Positions 6,945 to 17,033 of a stretch of DNA of 64,000 nucleotides are shown in pieces; position 1 is the stretch's first letter; each line of letters begins with the position of its first letter. This DNA is from Paenibacillus odorifer (GTDB taxonomy: Bacteria; Bacillota; Bacilli; Paenibacillales; Paenibacillaceae). The stretch is from contig NZ_CP009428.1 in NCBI RefSeq assembly GCF_000758725.1, positions 1,736,001 to 1,800,000 of the forward strand, read 5' to 3'. Both the position numbers and the translations under genes were made by a program. Below the pieces are notes generated by a model. It was not told where the DNA came from. It saw only the letters and a list, made by a program, of their open reading frames with translations, and did no database searches.

Positions 6945-8315
6945 ATGGTAAAAAAAACAACAGATCTTGTCTTTCCAAGTTCCCCGGGGAACATGCCAAT
7001 GTATGATTTATCAGTGATTGATATCGAGTCTTTATGGACGATTCACAACACACATGATCCAGGCATTATTAAAACAGATGAGGGTTACTATGTTTTTTCT
7101 ACCGACATAAGAGTTGGAGGAGAATTACGTCCAGGCGTAATGGTTCGGAAATCACAGGATCTTATCCATTGGGAATGGGTTCATTATGCGCTGCCGGGAA
7201 TTCCCCAAGTTGCGAAGGAATGGGCAGGGGCTACTAATTTATGGGCACCCGATGTGGTGAAATATGGTGATCAGTACCGAATGTATTACTCGGCCTCCTC
7301 TTTCGGAAGTAGACAATCGCTAATCGGACTTCAAACTTCATCTTCTATTGAGGGACCTTGGACCGACGAAGGTGTAGTGATTCAGACGCGTGCTGAAGAT
7401 TCACTGAATGCGATTGATGCAAATGTGCTTACGGATGCAGATGGACGGATGTGGATGGTGTATGGTTCTTTTTTTGGTGGAATTCATATCATTGAGCTGA
7501 ATGCGGAAACGGGCAAACCGAAGCAAGAAGGTTTTGGTACGCTGATCGCTAAACGGGATAATACCATTAAAGATGGAGCAGTTGAAGGACCGTACATAGT
7601 GTATAACGAGCAATTCAAAAAATACTATTTGTTCGTCTCCTATGACTCCCTGTTCGAAGATTATAACGTTCGTGTCGCTCGTGCAGATACTATTACCGGC
7701 CCATATGTGGATTATAACGGACGAGATATGAGTGATAGTGCGCATCAACCCCGATATGAGGTCGGCAATAAAATACTGGGTGGCTATCGCTTTGGACAAG
7801 ATCCAGGTTGGATTGCTCCCGGCCATAACTCAGTTCTTCATGAGGATGGCAGCTATTATATAGTTCATCATGCACGTGGTGAAATCGATAAACATTGGTC
7901 CTATTTACAGGTTCGTCGAATTCTGTGGACAGAGGATGGTTGGCCTGTTGTATCTCCAGAACGGTATGCGGGTGAAGTGGAACAGGATATTCCAGAACAG
8001 CTAATCGCAGGACAGTGGGAATGGATTGTAATGGACCCCTCAGTGGATGGCCAGATTCAGTCTGCCCTCATAAGTCTATCCTCTGACTTTAAGCTGGAAG
8101 GTGCGAATGGAAAAGGAAGCTGGTCTTTTGATGGACGCAGAGTTCTGACCTTGGTATGGAATGATGTTGTCGAGGGTAAAGGCCGGATAGAGAAGGTGCA
8201 ATTGCTTCCGTCATGGGATTGGGAGAAAGAAACTCAGACCCTTGTATTTACTGGATTAAATGAAAATGGAATTTCCATCTGGGGTAAGCAAAAGAATGGA
8301 GAAGAGAATAGATGA
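6945..8315 (+). CDS. GH43 arabinan endo/exo-alpha-1,5-L-arabinosidase with C-terminal beta-sandwich
   Basis: A 456-residue GH43 five-bladed propeller enzyme without a signal peptide, so probably acting on imported arabino-oligosaccharides. The catalytic residues can be placed at Asp38 (THDPG), Asp158 (NAIDAN) and Glu214 (AVEGPYI). GHNSV near residue 297 is also typical. Residues about 360-450 form a lipocalin-like beta domain often seen behind arabinanase propellers (WEWIVMDPS through GISIWGKQ). GAGGTGATAA precedes the ATG. It overlaps the GH51 gene by 4 bp (ATGA), so the two are cotranslated. Confidence 0.88.
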   Translation: MVKKTTDLVFPSSPGNMPMYDLSVIDIESLWTIHNTHDPGIIKTDEGYYVFSTDIRVGGELRPGVMVRKSQDLIHWEWVHYALPGIPQVAKEWAGATNLWAPDVVKYGDQYRMYYSASSFGSRQSLIGLQTSSSIEGPWTDEGVVIQTRAEDSLNAIDANVLTDADGRMWMVYGSFFGGIHIIELNAETGKPKQEGFGTLIAKRDNTIKDGAVEGPYIVYNEQFKKYYLFVSYDSLFEDYNVRVARADTITGPYVDYNGRDMSDSAHQPRYEVGNKILGGYRFGQDPGWIAPGHNSVLHEDGSYYIVHHARGEIDKHWSYLQVRRILWTEDGWPVVSPERYAGEVEQDIPEQLIAGQWEWIVMDPSVDGQIQSALISLSSDFKLEGANGKGSWSFDGRRVLTLVWNDVVEGKGRIEKVQLLPSWDWEKETQTLVFTGLNENGISIWGKQKNGEENR

Positions 8316-9787
8316 CTACTATCAAGCTACATGCAGGTAAAGGAATTAATAAGATTAGCAAGTATCTATATGGTCATTTTGCCGAGCATTTGGGCAGATG
8401 TATCTATGATGGGATTTATGTGGGGGAAGATTCGCCGATTCCGAACACCAAGGGCTTTCGCAACGACATCCTAGCAGCACTCAAAAAAGTTAATATTCCT
8501 GTCCTTCGTTGGCCGGGGGGCTGTTTTGCCGATGAGTATCATTGGAAGGATGGCGTCGGTCCAAAAGAAACCCGTAAGCGGATGGTGAATACGCACTGGG
8601 GCGGTGTCGTCGAGAATAATCATTTTGGGACGCATGAATTTTTTGAATTATGTGAGTTGCTGGATTGTGAACCATATATCTGCGGGAATGTTGGCAGTGG
8701 CACTGTTCAGGAGATGTCAGAGTGGGTTGAATATATGACCTTTGAAGGCGAATCACCGATGGCGGACTGGCGTCGTGAAAATGGGCGTGAAGAGCCGTGG
8801 AAGTTGAAGTATTTTGGTGTAGGTAATGAGAACTGGGGCTGCGGCGGCAATATGCGTCCAGAATATTATGCAGATTTGTACAGACGTTACCAGACATATG
8901 TGCGTAATTATGGTGAAAATCAGATCTATAGAATCGCTGGTGGCGCCAACGTTGATGATTATAATTGGACAGAAGTGCTAATGCGCGAAGCTGGACGGTT
9001 TATGGATGGTCTCAGTCTTCATTCGTATACGATTCCTGGAAGCTGGGAAGAGAAACGTTACGCTTTAGGTTTTGACGAAGCCGAATGGTTTGAGACTATG
9101 CAAAAAACCTTGCATATGGATGAACTGATTACCAAACATTCAGCGGTAATGGATAAATATGATCCGGATAAGCGGGTTGGAATGATTATAGATGAGTGGG
9201 GAACCTGGTTCTTAAGTGAACCTGGTACGAATCCAGGGTTCCTGTATCAGCAGAATACACTCAGGGATGCATTGGTAGCAGGGGTAACGCTGAATATTTT
9301 CCAAAAGCATAGCAGTCGTGTGCAAATGGCGAATTTGGCTCAAGTGGTCAATGTACTGCAGGCTCTTATCCTGACGGAGGGCGACAAGATGATTCTAACG
9401 CCTACCTATCATGTATTTGAAATGTACAAAGAGCATCAGGATAATGAACTGCTTGAAGTAACTGTTGAGAGCCCTGATTATACGTTTGGGGATCTAACAA
9501 TTCCACAGATTAGCGTTTCTGCTTCTCGCGATACGAATGGCAAAGTATATGTTTCTCTCTGTAACTTGAGCCATAATGACAGCGCATCGCTAAGTATTGG
9601 TATTGAAGAGGTTACCTTTAGCAAAGTGACAGGTCAGATCTTAACGCATTCCGTGCTGGGTGCGCACAATACGTTTGAGGCACCGGATACAGTTACTCCA
9701 GTAGCTTTTGAGGGTGCATCTTTATCGGGTGAAAAGCTGAGCTGTGAGCTTCCACCTGCTTCTGTAGTAGTCTTGACTCTGGAATAA
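8312..9787 (+). CDS. abfA: intracellular GH51 alpha-L-arabinofuranosidase
   Basis: A 491-residue GH51 enzyme that removes terminal alpha-L-arabinofuranose from arabinan or arabinoxylan oligosaccharides. The acid/base is Glu173 in [11 protein letters not shown] and the nucleophile is Glu295 in IIDEWGTWF. The N-terminal [21 protein letters not shown] and [14 protein letters not shown] blocks are diagnostic. There is no signal peptide and length is normal for the cytoplasmic hexameric AbfA group. It overlaps the upstream GH43 by ATGA. AbfA-type enzymes and GH43 enzymes together take arabinan fragments to free arabinose. Confidence 0.96.
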   Translation: MTTIKLHAGKGINKISKYLYGHFAEHLGRCIYDGIYVGEDSPIPNTKGFRNDILAALKKVNIPVLRWPGGCFADEYHWKDGVGPKETRKRMVNTHWGGVVENNHFGTHEFFELCELLDCEPYICGNVGSGTVQEMSEWVEYMTFEGESPMADWRRENGREEPWKLKYFGVGNENWGCGGNMRPEYYADLYRRYQTYVRNYGENQIYRIAGGANVDDYNWTEVLMREAGRFMDGLSLHSYTIPGSWEEKRYALGFDEAEWFETMQKTLHMDELITKHSAVMDKYDPDKRVGMIIDEWGTWFLSEPGTNPGFLYQQNTLRDALVAGVTLNIFQKHSSRVQMANLAQVVNVLQALILTEGDKMILTPTYHVFEMYKEHQDNELLEVTVESPDYTFGDLTIPQISVSASRDTNGKVYVSLCNLSHNDSASLSIGIEEVTFSKVTGQILTHSVLGAHNTFEAPDTVTPVAFEGASLSGEKLSCELPPASVVVLTLE

Positions 9788-9791
9788 TATC

Positions 9792-10064
9792 ATGTCAGAG
9801 AATCAAGAAAAAAACCGTCGCTGCAAAAGCTGTGATGAGAACATGAGAATAAGCCCAGAAAAACTGGAGCGTTTAATAGAAATAGCCACTAGAGAAAGAC
9901 CCTTAGCGCCGGAGGAGCAATATTTGCAGCGTATTGAACATTGCCGAGATTGCTCTGGCCTGCAATTTGGTAGCACTTGCCGTTATTGTGGCTGCCTCGT
10001 AGAGGTGAGAACAAGATTACAGGACTCTACTTGCCCTTATCCCTCGGCACCTCGCTGGGAGTGA
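9792..10064 (+). CDS. small cysteine-rich zinc-ribbon-like protein (DUF6171-like)
   Basis: A 90-residue protein with CKSC at about 12-15, a CRDC pair at about 51-54, a CRYCGC cluster at about 63-68 and a final Cys near 82. This is a pattern suited to binding one or two zinc ions. It resembles the DUF6171 family, for which no function is known. It starts 5 bp after the GH51 stop without a good ribosome binding site, so it may depend on re-initiation. Its place inside a sugar operon is unexplained. Confidence 0.72.
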   Translation: MSENQEKNRRCKSCDENMRISPEKLERLIEIATRERPLAPEEQYLQRIEHCRDCSGLQFGSTCRYCGCLVEVRTRLQDSTCPYPSAPRWE

Positions 10065-10086
10065 ATACTAAGTTTTTGAAAAGGAC

Positions 10087-11373
10087 GTGAAAATCATCAA
10101 ACAAAATTTGCTAGCTGCTACGCCCCCGATGGGCTGGAATAGTTGGGACTGTTACGGAGCCAGTGTAAATGAAGAAGAAGTAAGAGGCAACGCAGAATAT
10201 ATGGCTACCCATTTGAAGGACTTTGGTTGGGAATATGTAGTTGTGGATATTCAGTGGTATGAGCCTGGAGCGAATTCTTCGCAGTATCGCAACTTTGTAC
10301 CACTGGTTATGGATGAGTACTCCAGACTTCAACCTGCTGAGAATCGGTTTCCTTCCGCAGCGGGAGGCAAAGGGTTTGCGCCACTCGCTGAATATGTGCA
10401 TGGATTGGGTTTGAAATTCGGTATACACATTATGCGCGGAATTCCGCGTCAGGCTGCTCATGCGGCCAGTGCCATACTAGGATCTGAGCAAACCGCACGC
10501 GATGTGGCTCACCCAAATTCTATTTGTCCATGGAATACGGACATGTATGGAGTTGATGCTTCAAAAGAAGGCAGTCAGGCGTATTATGACTCGCTGTTCC
10601 AGTTGTATGCCAGTTGGGGCGTGGATTATGTGAAAGTGGATGATATTGCCGCTTCTCGCATTTATGGATACCACAAAGAAGAAGTTGCTATGATCCGTAA
10701 GGCTATTGACCGCAGTGGTCGCGAGATGGTGCTCAGTCTTTCGCCTGGACCTGCTCCAGTGGAAGAGGATGAACACTTAGCCGGACACGCTAACCTTTGG
10801 AGAATGACCGATGATTACTGGGATCATTGGCATCTGCTGCGCGGGATGTTTGAGCGCTGTGAGAAATGGGCTCCTTATGTTCAGCCGGGCCATTGGCCGG
10901 ATTGTGACATGCTGCCGTTAGGTCATCTGGGCATTCGTTCTGTAGATGGCGGGGGAGACCGGTTCACGCGGTTTACTCATGACGAGCAGGTCACCATGAT
11001 GACACTTTGGAGTATTTTCCGCTCCCCGTTAATGTTTGGAGGAGAACTTCGGGACAATGATGATTGGACATTATCTTTATTGACCAATAAGGAAGTGCTT
11101 CATCTGCATCGTTATGGTAAAGGCGGCAGACAGGTAGCGCTAAATGAGGAGCATGCGATCTGGACATCTGAGGATGAACAAGGTAACCATTATGTAGCTT
11201 TGTTTAATCTTAGCGATGAAACATTAACGCTTCAGGTATCATTCGAGCAGCTTAATGTTTCAATTCCTAGTACTATACGTGATCTATGGCAGAGCCGCGA
11301 TTTGGAAGTAGTTAACGAAGGTATTTCTCAAACTCTTCCACAGCATGGTTCTGTATTGTTAAAGTTTAAATAG
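10087..11373 (+). CDS. GH27 alpha-galactosidase / beta-L-arabinopyranosidase-like enzyme
   Basis: A 428-residue GH27 protein starting with the family hallmark TPPMGWNSWDCYG. The nucleophile is Asp185 in YVKVDDI and the likely acid/base is Asp243 in WRMTDDYWDHW. A C-terminal beta domain covers residues about 345-428. It has no signal peptide. GH27 enzymes act on alpha-D-galactosides or beta-L-arabinopyranosides; between arabinan genes the latter is plausible but unproved. KVDD replaces the usual KYDN, so specificity may differ. The GTG start at 10087 is only 1-2 bp from AAAAGGA, so the true start is uncertain. Confidence 0.82.
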   Translation: MKIIKQNLLAATPPMGWNSWDCYGASVNEEEVRGNAEYMATHLKDFGWEYVVVDIQWYEPGANSSQYRNFVPLVMDEYSRLQPAENRFPSAAGGKGFAPLAEYVHGLGLKFGIHIMRGIPRQAAHAASAILGSEQTARDVAHPNSICPWNTDMYGVDASKEGSQAYYDSLFQLYASWGVDYVKVDDIAASRIYGYHKEEVAMIRKAIDRSGREMVLSLSPGPAPVEEDEHLAGHANLWRMTDDYWDHWHLLRGMFERCEKWAPYVQPGHWPDCDMLPLGHLGIRSVDGGGDRFTRFTHDEQVTMMTLWSIFRSPLMFGGELRDNDDWTLSLLTNKEVLHLHRYGKGGRQVALNEEHAIWTSEDEQGNHYVALFNLSDETLTLQVSFEQLNVSIPSTIRDLWQSRDLEVVNEGISQTLPQHGSVLLKFK

Positions 11374-11385
11374 AGGAGAGAGATT

Positions 11386-12351
11386 ATGAATACGAGTGTA
11401 GAATATAAAAATCCATTGGTGGAGCAGCGTGCTGATCCATGGGTATATAAACATACAGATGGTTATTACTACTTTATTGCTTCTGTCCCAGAATACGACC
11501 GGATCGAAGTGCGGAGAGCAACAACAATCGAGGGATTGGCTGCTGCAGAACCGGCTGTAGCTTGGCGTAAATATGAGACGGGTCCGCTTAGTGCAAACAT
11601 TTGGGCACCAGAGCTCCATTATATTGACGGGAAATGGTACATTTATTTCGCAGCGGCGCGTACTACGGAGACGAAGGATGGATTATTCGATCACCGTATG
11701 TTTGCTCTTGAGAATGAATCTGCCAATCCTTTAGAAGGAACATGGGTAGAAAAAGGCCAGGTGAAAACCGCTTGGGAATCCTTCGCTTTGGATGCAACCA
11801 CCTTCCAGCACAAAGGAAAATTGTATTATGTATGGGCACAGAAGGACCTGAATATTGAGGGAAATTCTAATCTGTATATTTCTGAAATGAGTAATCCATG
11901 GACGCTAACTGGTCCTCAGACGATGATTGCTACTCCTGAATATGACTGGGAAATTATTGGGTACAAGGTAAACGAAGGAGCTGCAGTGCTTAAACGTAAC
12001 GGCCGTATCTTTATCAGCTTCTCGGCTAGCGCTACGGATTTCAATTACTGCATGGGACTTTTGGTTGCGGATGAAGACAGCGATCTGCTGGACGCCGCTT
12101 CATGGACCAAACTGCCGGAACCGGTATTCCAGACCCACGAAGAGAATGGACAATATGGTCCAGGTCATAACAGTTTTACTGTAAATGAAAATGGGGAAGA
12201 TGTACTCATCTACCACTGCCGCAATTATAAAGAAATTACTGGCGATCCGCTGTATGATCCGAACCGTCATACTCGTGCTCAAGTCTTCCATTGGAATGAA
12301 GATGGTACGCCGAATTTTGGGGTTCCCGTTAAGGATGCTGCTAAACAATAA
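11386..12351 (+). CDS. GH43 exo-alpha-1,5-L-arabinofuranosidase-like enzyme
   Basis: A 321-residue single-domain GH43 protein without a signal peptide. Catalytic residues are placed at Asp17 (QRADPW), Asp136 (ALDATTF) and Glu197 (VNEGAAV). The VNEGAAVLKRNGRIFISFSA and GPGHNSF blocks are typical of the subgroup that includes exo-arabinofuranosidases (GH43 subfamily 26). It starts 12 bp after the GH27 gene with AGAGGAGAGA upstream and is the last gene of the operon before a terminator. It probably trims linear arabino-oligosaccharides inside the cell. Confidence 0.86.
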   Translation: MNTSVEYKNPLVEQRADPWVYKHTDGYYYFIASVPEYDRIEVRRATTIEGLAAAEPAVAWRKYETGPLSANIWAPELHYIDGKWYIYFAAARTTETKDGLFDHRMFALENESANPLEGTWVEKGQVKTAWESFALDATTFQHKGKLYYVWAQKDLNIEGNSNLYISEMSNPWTLTGPQTMIATPEYDWEIIGYKVNEGAAVLKRNGRIFISFSASATDFNYCMGLLVADEDSDLLDAASWTKLPEPVFQTHEENGQYGPGHNSFTVNENGEDVLIYHCRNYKEITGDPLYDPNRHTRAQVFHWNEDGTPNFGVPVKDAAKQ

Positions 12352-12370
12352 TTCGTTGAGTATATAAAAA

Positions 12371-12420
12371 AGAGGGTTACTCATAAGCCATGTAGATGGC
12401 TGCTGAGTAACCCTCTTTCT
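12371..12420 (+). terminator. terminator of the arabinan operon
   Basis: A perfect 13-bp stem pairs 12371-12383 (AGAGGGTTACTCA) with 12404-12416, then TTTCT. The inner stem AGCCAT/ATGGCT (12386-12391, 12396-12401) matches the inner module of the 4601 terminator with compensating changes. The A-rich left flank lets it also serve the reverse-strand gene ending at 12432. Confidence 0.9.
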
Positions 12421-12431
12421 TATGTTGCACC

Positions 12432-12959
12432 TTAAGGTATATATTGTTGAACGATCGAAGTAATTACGCCGTCCTGAATGGTGATGTGATACGGGAACTG
12501 GCTCAAGTCGATGACATCCGTATTATTAAATTGATCCATAAATTGCTGTAAGGTGATGGACTCATTCCAGTTGATATCCAAGTCTTCCATGTTGCCAGTG
12601 TGATCAAAAATTTGCATCGTCACTGTGGCGTTATCCGCTATCGGATAAGTTGTTAGAGTATCAACATCATTTACAATATAATAACTGTCTGGAGCTCCGC
12701 CGATTTCTGCTGCAGCTTCTGGATCTCTTTCAGCAAAGATTCGATCGGCATCAGCACCCTGATACCAGTTTATTTCATCGGTCGTACCGGAGAGCTTGCC
12801 ATGGTCGGATTCAATAGTATGAAAGTAAACTGTTTGATGCTGGGTCTTGTCACTATCTTGCGCATCTACCCGTGTTCCAACGGTACTTGCAGAAGTAATG
12901 AGGGAAAGAAACAACAGAACAACAACCGGTAACACATACGCTGACTTTTTCTTAAACAT
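12432..12959 (-). CDS. exported protein of unknown function
   Basis: A 175-residue protein with a clear signal peptide: KKK at the start, a hydrophobic core VLPVVVLLFLSLI, and likely cleavage after the VDA near residue 33. The mature part is acidic (TTDEINWYQGADADRIFAE, MEDLDINWNESITLQQFMD), with no motif I recognise and no cysteine. AAGGGGGAG precedes the ATG at 12959. It stands alone between two convergent or divergent units and shares no obvious role with the sugar genes around it. Confidence 0.7.
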   Translation of the reverse strand: MFKKKSAYVLPVVVLLFLSLITSASTVGTRVDAQDSDKTQHQTVYFHTIESDHGKLSGTTDEINWYQGADADRIFAERDPEAAAEIGGAPDSYYIVNDVDTLTTYPIADNATVTMQIFDHTGNMEDLDINWNESITLQQFMDQFNNTDVIDLSQFPYHITIQDGVITSIVQQYIP

Positions 12960-13195
12960 TATTAATCTCCCCCTTGAGATATGTAAGACGTTGTATAAAA
13001 CTTATTACCCGCTCCGTTTTTTCTTAAACGGGTTATATATTACTCTTTACGTGAAATGAGCAGTTTTTGTTGCATTTTTTTAAAAGTTTTTTTAAAAAGC
13101 AATGAGAAGTCACGAGTTCCCTAAAATGAATAGTAAAAGCTTATCTCCTCGGGCATATTAAAATATCAAAACATGCAGATTAGGGGGAGCAGCGA

Positions 13196-15871
13196 ATGGG
13201 CGGAATACTACGGATTTATAGGAACGATTGGCGTAACTTATTCAGAGTTCCTGTGGCCGTATTGCTGGTTGCCGCTTTGGTGGTATTGCCCTCCGTGTAT
13301 GATTGGGTGAACGTTGCGTCAGTATGGGATCCTTATAGCAATACTTCTGGCATTAAAATTGCAGTTACCAGCTTAGATGAAGGTACTAAGGTACAGGAGA
13401 AGGATTTTAATATCGGGAATGAGGTCATGGAAAGTCTTCGGAGCAATAAAAACCTGGGCTGGACCTTTGTAGATGCAGAGACTGCACATAATGGTGTCAA
13501 ACGCGGAGACTACTATGCCAGTATTGTTATCCCTGCTAATTTCTCCAAACGAATGACTGGAATTCTTGATGGAACGATTGTGAAACCAGAAATCGAATAT
13601 ACCGTCAATGAGAAAATAAATGCGATTGCTCCTAAAATCACGGATAAGGGCGCCACTTCAATCACCACACAGATCAGTGAGAATTTCACGGAAACGATTA
13701 GTGAGACGGTATTTACTGTTTTAAGTCAAATCGATAAGGAATTTCAATCTGAATTGCCCATTATACGCAAGGTAGAAAAAGGATTGTTCAAATTAGAGGC
13801 GAGTCTGCCAGAAATTGAAACCGCAGGTAAACGTGTATTGAAAATTCAGGAAAATTGGCCGCAGATTCATGCTTCAGCAGAGCGTATTTCCACATTGGAG
13901 AATAAGCTGCCAGAGGTGGAAAAAGCGGGTGAGGCTTTAGAGAAAATTGCTGAGCATTGGCCGCAAATCGCGAGTACCTTAGATCATTTAGGGGGGCTAC
14001 AGGACAAGCTGCCCAAGATTGAAGAAGCGGCACAGCTAATCGTTCAACTTGATAACCATTATGGTGAAGTTGAACAGATCATGGCTCAGGCCTCGCAAGG
14101 TCTTACGAAAGCGCATAAAATCGTTAATGCTGCCTTAACAGCACTGCCTGAGGCAGAAAAGATTGCCACTGCCGGAAATGATTTTGTTCTGGAACTTCAA
14201 CAATTTTTGGAGAAGAGCAGTGCTGCATTTGAAGCTGTTCCAGCAGCTATCAAACAGAATCTTAATCTCCTACAGCAAACGGAGAACTCAGTGGTCAAGC
14301 TTGCTGAACAGTTAAAGGGAGAGGATAACGAGCCGCAAGCTGTACGTGAGCAGCTGGAGGTACTCTCAGCACAGTTGGCTGCAGGAAGCAGCGTGATTGA
14401 ACACACACTTTCTATGTTAAATGCATTGAACACATTTTCGCCTGAAACAGTGTCTATTGCTGAGATTGCGGCATTGAAAGGTGTGGACAGTGTTTTGAAC
14501 AGTCAGAAGTCTTTGGTAAATGCTATGACGGCTGACCTTCAGAATAAGGAAGACGCTGATTCCAGTGCAATTAACGAATTGTTCCTAAAGTCAGGTCTTG
14601 GGAAGCTGGCGATTGCGAAGCTTATCTCAGGGTATGATTCCTCGACAATCCCTGCCATAAAAAATACACTGGAGCAAATAACTTCGGCGGCAGATGTCAC
14701 AGCCACCGCATTGCAGCAGGTGCCAGATCGCTTACCCGCGCTGGGTACCCTGCTGGAAGAGACAGTGTCGGCGATTGAGTTTGGGCAGACAAGCTTAGCT
14801 AGTCTGCAGCAGGATTTGCCAGCTATACGCGAAGCGGTCCACACAGCAGCCAGTGGGGTTGCCGATCAGACCCAGGGCTTTGGTGCCTTCATCCGAGATA
14901 CACTTCCGCTATTGGAGAGTAGCTTGCCTACTGCAGGGGAAAAGATACAGCAAGCTGCGAACTTCGTGCGTCAGGATCTGCCTACTGTAGAAGAGCGGGT
15001 TCATCAGGTCTCGGAGTTGATTCGTACAGGACTCCCCCGTGCGGATAAAGGAGTGGCGCTTGCCGCAGATTTGGTGAGAAATGATCTTCCAGTACTGGAA
15101 GACTCGATTCGAAAAGCCGCTTCCACGATCCGCCAAATTAAAGAGGAGATTGATCTGGGGGAGATTGCACAACTGCTCGGAGGAGATATTAAGAGCAAAA
15201 GTGATTTTTTGGCCAATCCGGTAGTGTTAAAAGAGAATAAGTTATATCCCATTCCGAATTATGGCTCGGCAATGACTCCTTTTTATGTGGTACTTTCCTT
15301 ATGGGTCGGAGGCACACTGCTTGTCTCCCTTCTCCGCACAGGTGTGGATACGGGTGGGCTAACGTACAAAAGATATCAATTGTATTTTGGCCGCCTGCTG
15401 ACCTTCCTTACGGTGGGAATTCTTCAGGGGCTGGTGGCTGTCCTTGGCAACATTTTTATTCTGCACTGTTATGTGGTGAATAAGGTGTGGTTTGTACTTT
15501 TTGGAGTGTTAATCAGCATCGTGTTCGTAACCATTGTATTTACGCTTGTCGCTGTATTTGGCAACCTGGGAAAAGGAATAGCGATCGTGTTCATGGTGCT
15601 TCAATTCTCTAGCTCCGGCGGTACATTTCCGATTAGTACGACAGGGCGTTTTTTTCAAATATTAAATCCGTATATGCCGTTTACCTATGCAATTAGTCTG
15701 ATGCGGGAGGCGGTTGGGGGAATTCTGCCAGAAGTGGCGATTCGTGATGTGATCTATCTGATTATCTTCGGTGTGCTGGCACTCTTGCTGGCATTACTCC
15801 TCAAGAAACCACTGGAGCCTTTTATCCATAAGGCTTCTGAACAAGCCGAAGAGTCTAAATTGATTTCTTAA
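13196..15871 (+). CDS. YhgE/Pip-family membrane protein with repeated extracellular stalk
   Basis: An 891-residue YhgE/Pip-type protein. One membrane segment lies at about residues 19-37. A very long outside region follows at about 45-690, and about six membrane segments at 690-880 resemble an ABC-2 permease (TPFYVVLSLWVGGTLLVSLL onwards). The family includes the phage receptor YueB and the secretion-linked EsaA. The stalk is built of heptad-like units with recurring LPEIE/LPAIR and WPQI starts, suggesting a helical rod. AGGGGGAG precedes the ATG at 13196. No type VII secretion gene is next to it, so the role is open. Confidence 0.82.
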   Translation: MGGILRIYRNDWRNLFRVPVAVLLVAALVVLPSVYDWVNVASVWDPYSNTSGIKIAVTSLDEGTKVQEKDFNIGNEVMESLRSNKNLGWTFVDAETAHNGVKRGDYYASIVIPANFSKRMTGILDGTIVKPEIEYTVNEKINAIAPKITDKGATSITTQISENFTETISETVFTVLSQIDKEFQSELPIIRKVEKGLFKLEASLPEIETAGKRVLKIQENWPQIHASAERISTLENKLPEVEKAGEALEKIAEHWPQIASTLDHLGGLQDKLPKIEEAAQLIVQLDNHYGEVEQIMAQASQGLTKAHKIVNAALTALPEAEKIATAGNDFVLELQQFLEKSSAAFEAVPAAIKQNLNLLQQTENSVVKLAEQLKGEDNEPQAVREQLEVLSAQLAAGSSVIEHTLSMLNALNTFSPETVSIAEIAALKGVDSVLNSQKSLVNAMTADLQNKEDADSSAINELFLKSGLGKLAIAKLISGYDSSTIPAIKNTLEQITSAADVTATALQQVPDRLPALGTLLEETVSAIEFGQTSLASLQQDLPAIREAVHTAASGVADQTQGFGAFIRDTLPLLESSLPTAGEKIQQAANFVRQDLPTVEERVHQVSELIRTGLPRADKGVALAADLVRNDLPVLEDSIRKAASTIRQIKEEIDLGEIAQLLGGDIKSKSDFLANPVVLKENKLYPIPNYGSAMTPFYVVLSLWVGGTLLVSLLRTGVDTGGLTYKRYQLYFGRLLTFLTVGILQGLVAVLGNIFILHCYVVNKVWFVLFGVLISIVFVTIVFTLVAVFGNLGKGIAIVFMVLQFSSSGGTFPISTTGRFFQILNPYMPFTYAISLMREAVGGILPEVAIRDVIYLIIFGVLALLLALLLKKPLEPFIHKASEQAEESKLIS

Positions 15872-15874
15872 AGA

Positions 15875-15925
15875 AAAAGAGGATGTGCCTAAGCCATGGT
15901 GATGGCTTTTGGCACAACCTCTTTT
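15875..15925. terminator. terminator between the YhgE-like gene and the aldo/keto reductase
   Basis: AAAAGAGGATGTGCC at 15875-15889 pairs with 15911-15925 with one mismatch. An inner AAGCCAT/ATGGCTT stem (15891-15897, 15902-15908) again carries the module seen at 12371. A and T tracts on the two sides make it usable in both directions by the convergent genes. Confidence 0.85.
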
Positions 15926-15953
15926 GTGTACTATATGGCAAGTTTGCAATAGG

Positions 15954-16928
15954 TTATCTTGCAGGAGCAAAATCAGCTACTGGCTTAAGAATCTCCTCGA
16001 TCTGCTGTAAAGTATCAGCGGAGAGTACCGCATCTACAGCTTTGGCGTTTTCTGCAACTTGTTCTGGCTTACTGGCACCAATTAATGCTGAACTTACACC
16101 AGGCTGGCGCAGGATCCAAGCCAATGCCAATTGCGACAGCTTCAGGTCTAAACTGTGAGCGAGTTCAACCAGCTGTCCAACCACAGACAACACATCATCA
16201 CGGAGGTAGCTGGAGATTACACCATTAACTGAATTATCCGCAGCACGGGTTCCTGCTGGAGGTTGTTGTCCCGGTTTATATTTGCCAGTCAGAATTCCTT
16301 GCGCCAGTGGAGAGAAGACCACTTGGCCCAGCCCCTCACGCTGGGATACTTCAAGGACCTCGTCTTCAATATAACGTTCGAACATATTATAGATGGGTTG
16401 ATTGGAGATCAGTGGACGCAGATTCAGTCTGCGGCTGATACCAGCAGCATTAGAGATTTGGGCTGCGCTCCATTCGCTAACAGCGGAGTAGAGAATCTTG
16501 CCTTGAGCTGTGAGATCATCCAGTGCGCGTAGAGTCTCCTCTACAGGGGTCTCTGTATCGAAGCGATGACAATAATATACATCAATATAATCAGTGCCTA
16601 AGCGGCGGAGGCTGGCCTCACATTGCTCCATAATGTGCTTGCGGGACAAGCCACGGTTATTAACATCGTCTCCCATGGGGAAAAAGACCTTTGTGCTTAG
16701 CACATAAGATGATCTTTCATAGGAACGTAGAGCAGCACCCATCGCTTTTTCGCCTTCGCCACGGTTATATGCATTAGCCGTATCAAAGAAATTGATACCG
16801 CATTCAAAAGCTTTGCTTATACAAGCATCGGCTGCCTTTTGCTCTGCTGCGGTTCCATATGTAAGCCAACTGCCTAGTCCGATCTCACTGATTTTGAGCC
16901 CTGAATTGCCTAGTCTTCTATATTTCAT
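15954..16928 (-). CDS. aldo/keto reductase (YghZ/Kv-beta-like)
   Basis: A 324-residue NADPH-dependent aldo/keto reductase. The TIM-barrel tetrad is visible as Asp and Tyr in FFDTANAYNRGEGE, Lys in LSTKVFFPMG and His in YYCHRFD. The SSALIGASKPEQV segment near the end binds the cofactor phosphate. Similarity is greatest to the YghZ and potassium-channel-beta group. An upstream in-frame start at 16985 exists, but MKYRRLG at 16928 is preferred because AAGGAGG lies just before it. The substrate cannot be predicted. It is transcribed away from the SGNH esterase that starts at 17034. Confidence 0.9.
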   Translation of the reverse strand: MKYRRLGNSGLKISEIGLGSWLTYGTAAEQKAADACISKAFECGINFFDTANAYNRGEGEKAMGAALRSYERSSYVLSTKVFFPMGDDVNNRGLSRKHIMEQCEASLRRLGTDYIDVYYCHRFDTETPVEETLRALDDLTAQGKILYSAVSEWSAAQISNAAGISRRLNLRPLISNQPIYNMFERYIEDEVLEVSQREGLGQVVFSPLAQGILTGKYKPGQQPPAGTRAADNSVNGVISSYLRDDVLSVVGQLVELAHSLDLKLSQLALAWILRQPGVSSALIGASKPEQVAENAKAVDAVLSADTLQQIEEILKPVADFAPAR

Positions 16929-17033
16929 TTTTCTCTTTCCTCCTTGTATTCTATATGATAACTTTACTTGTATTATAGGAGACATTCAAGTTGAATGATT
17001 AATATACTAGTAATCAAGGAGATGAAAGATTCA

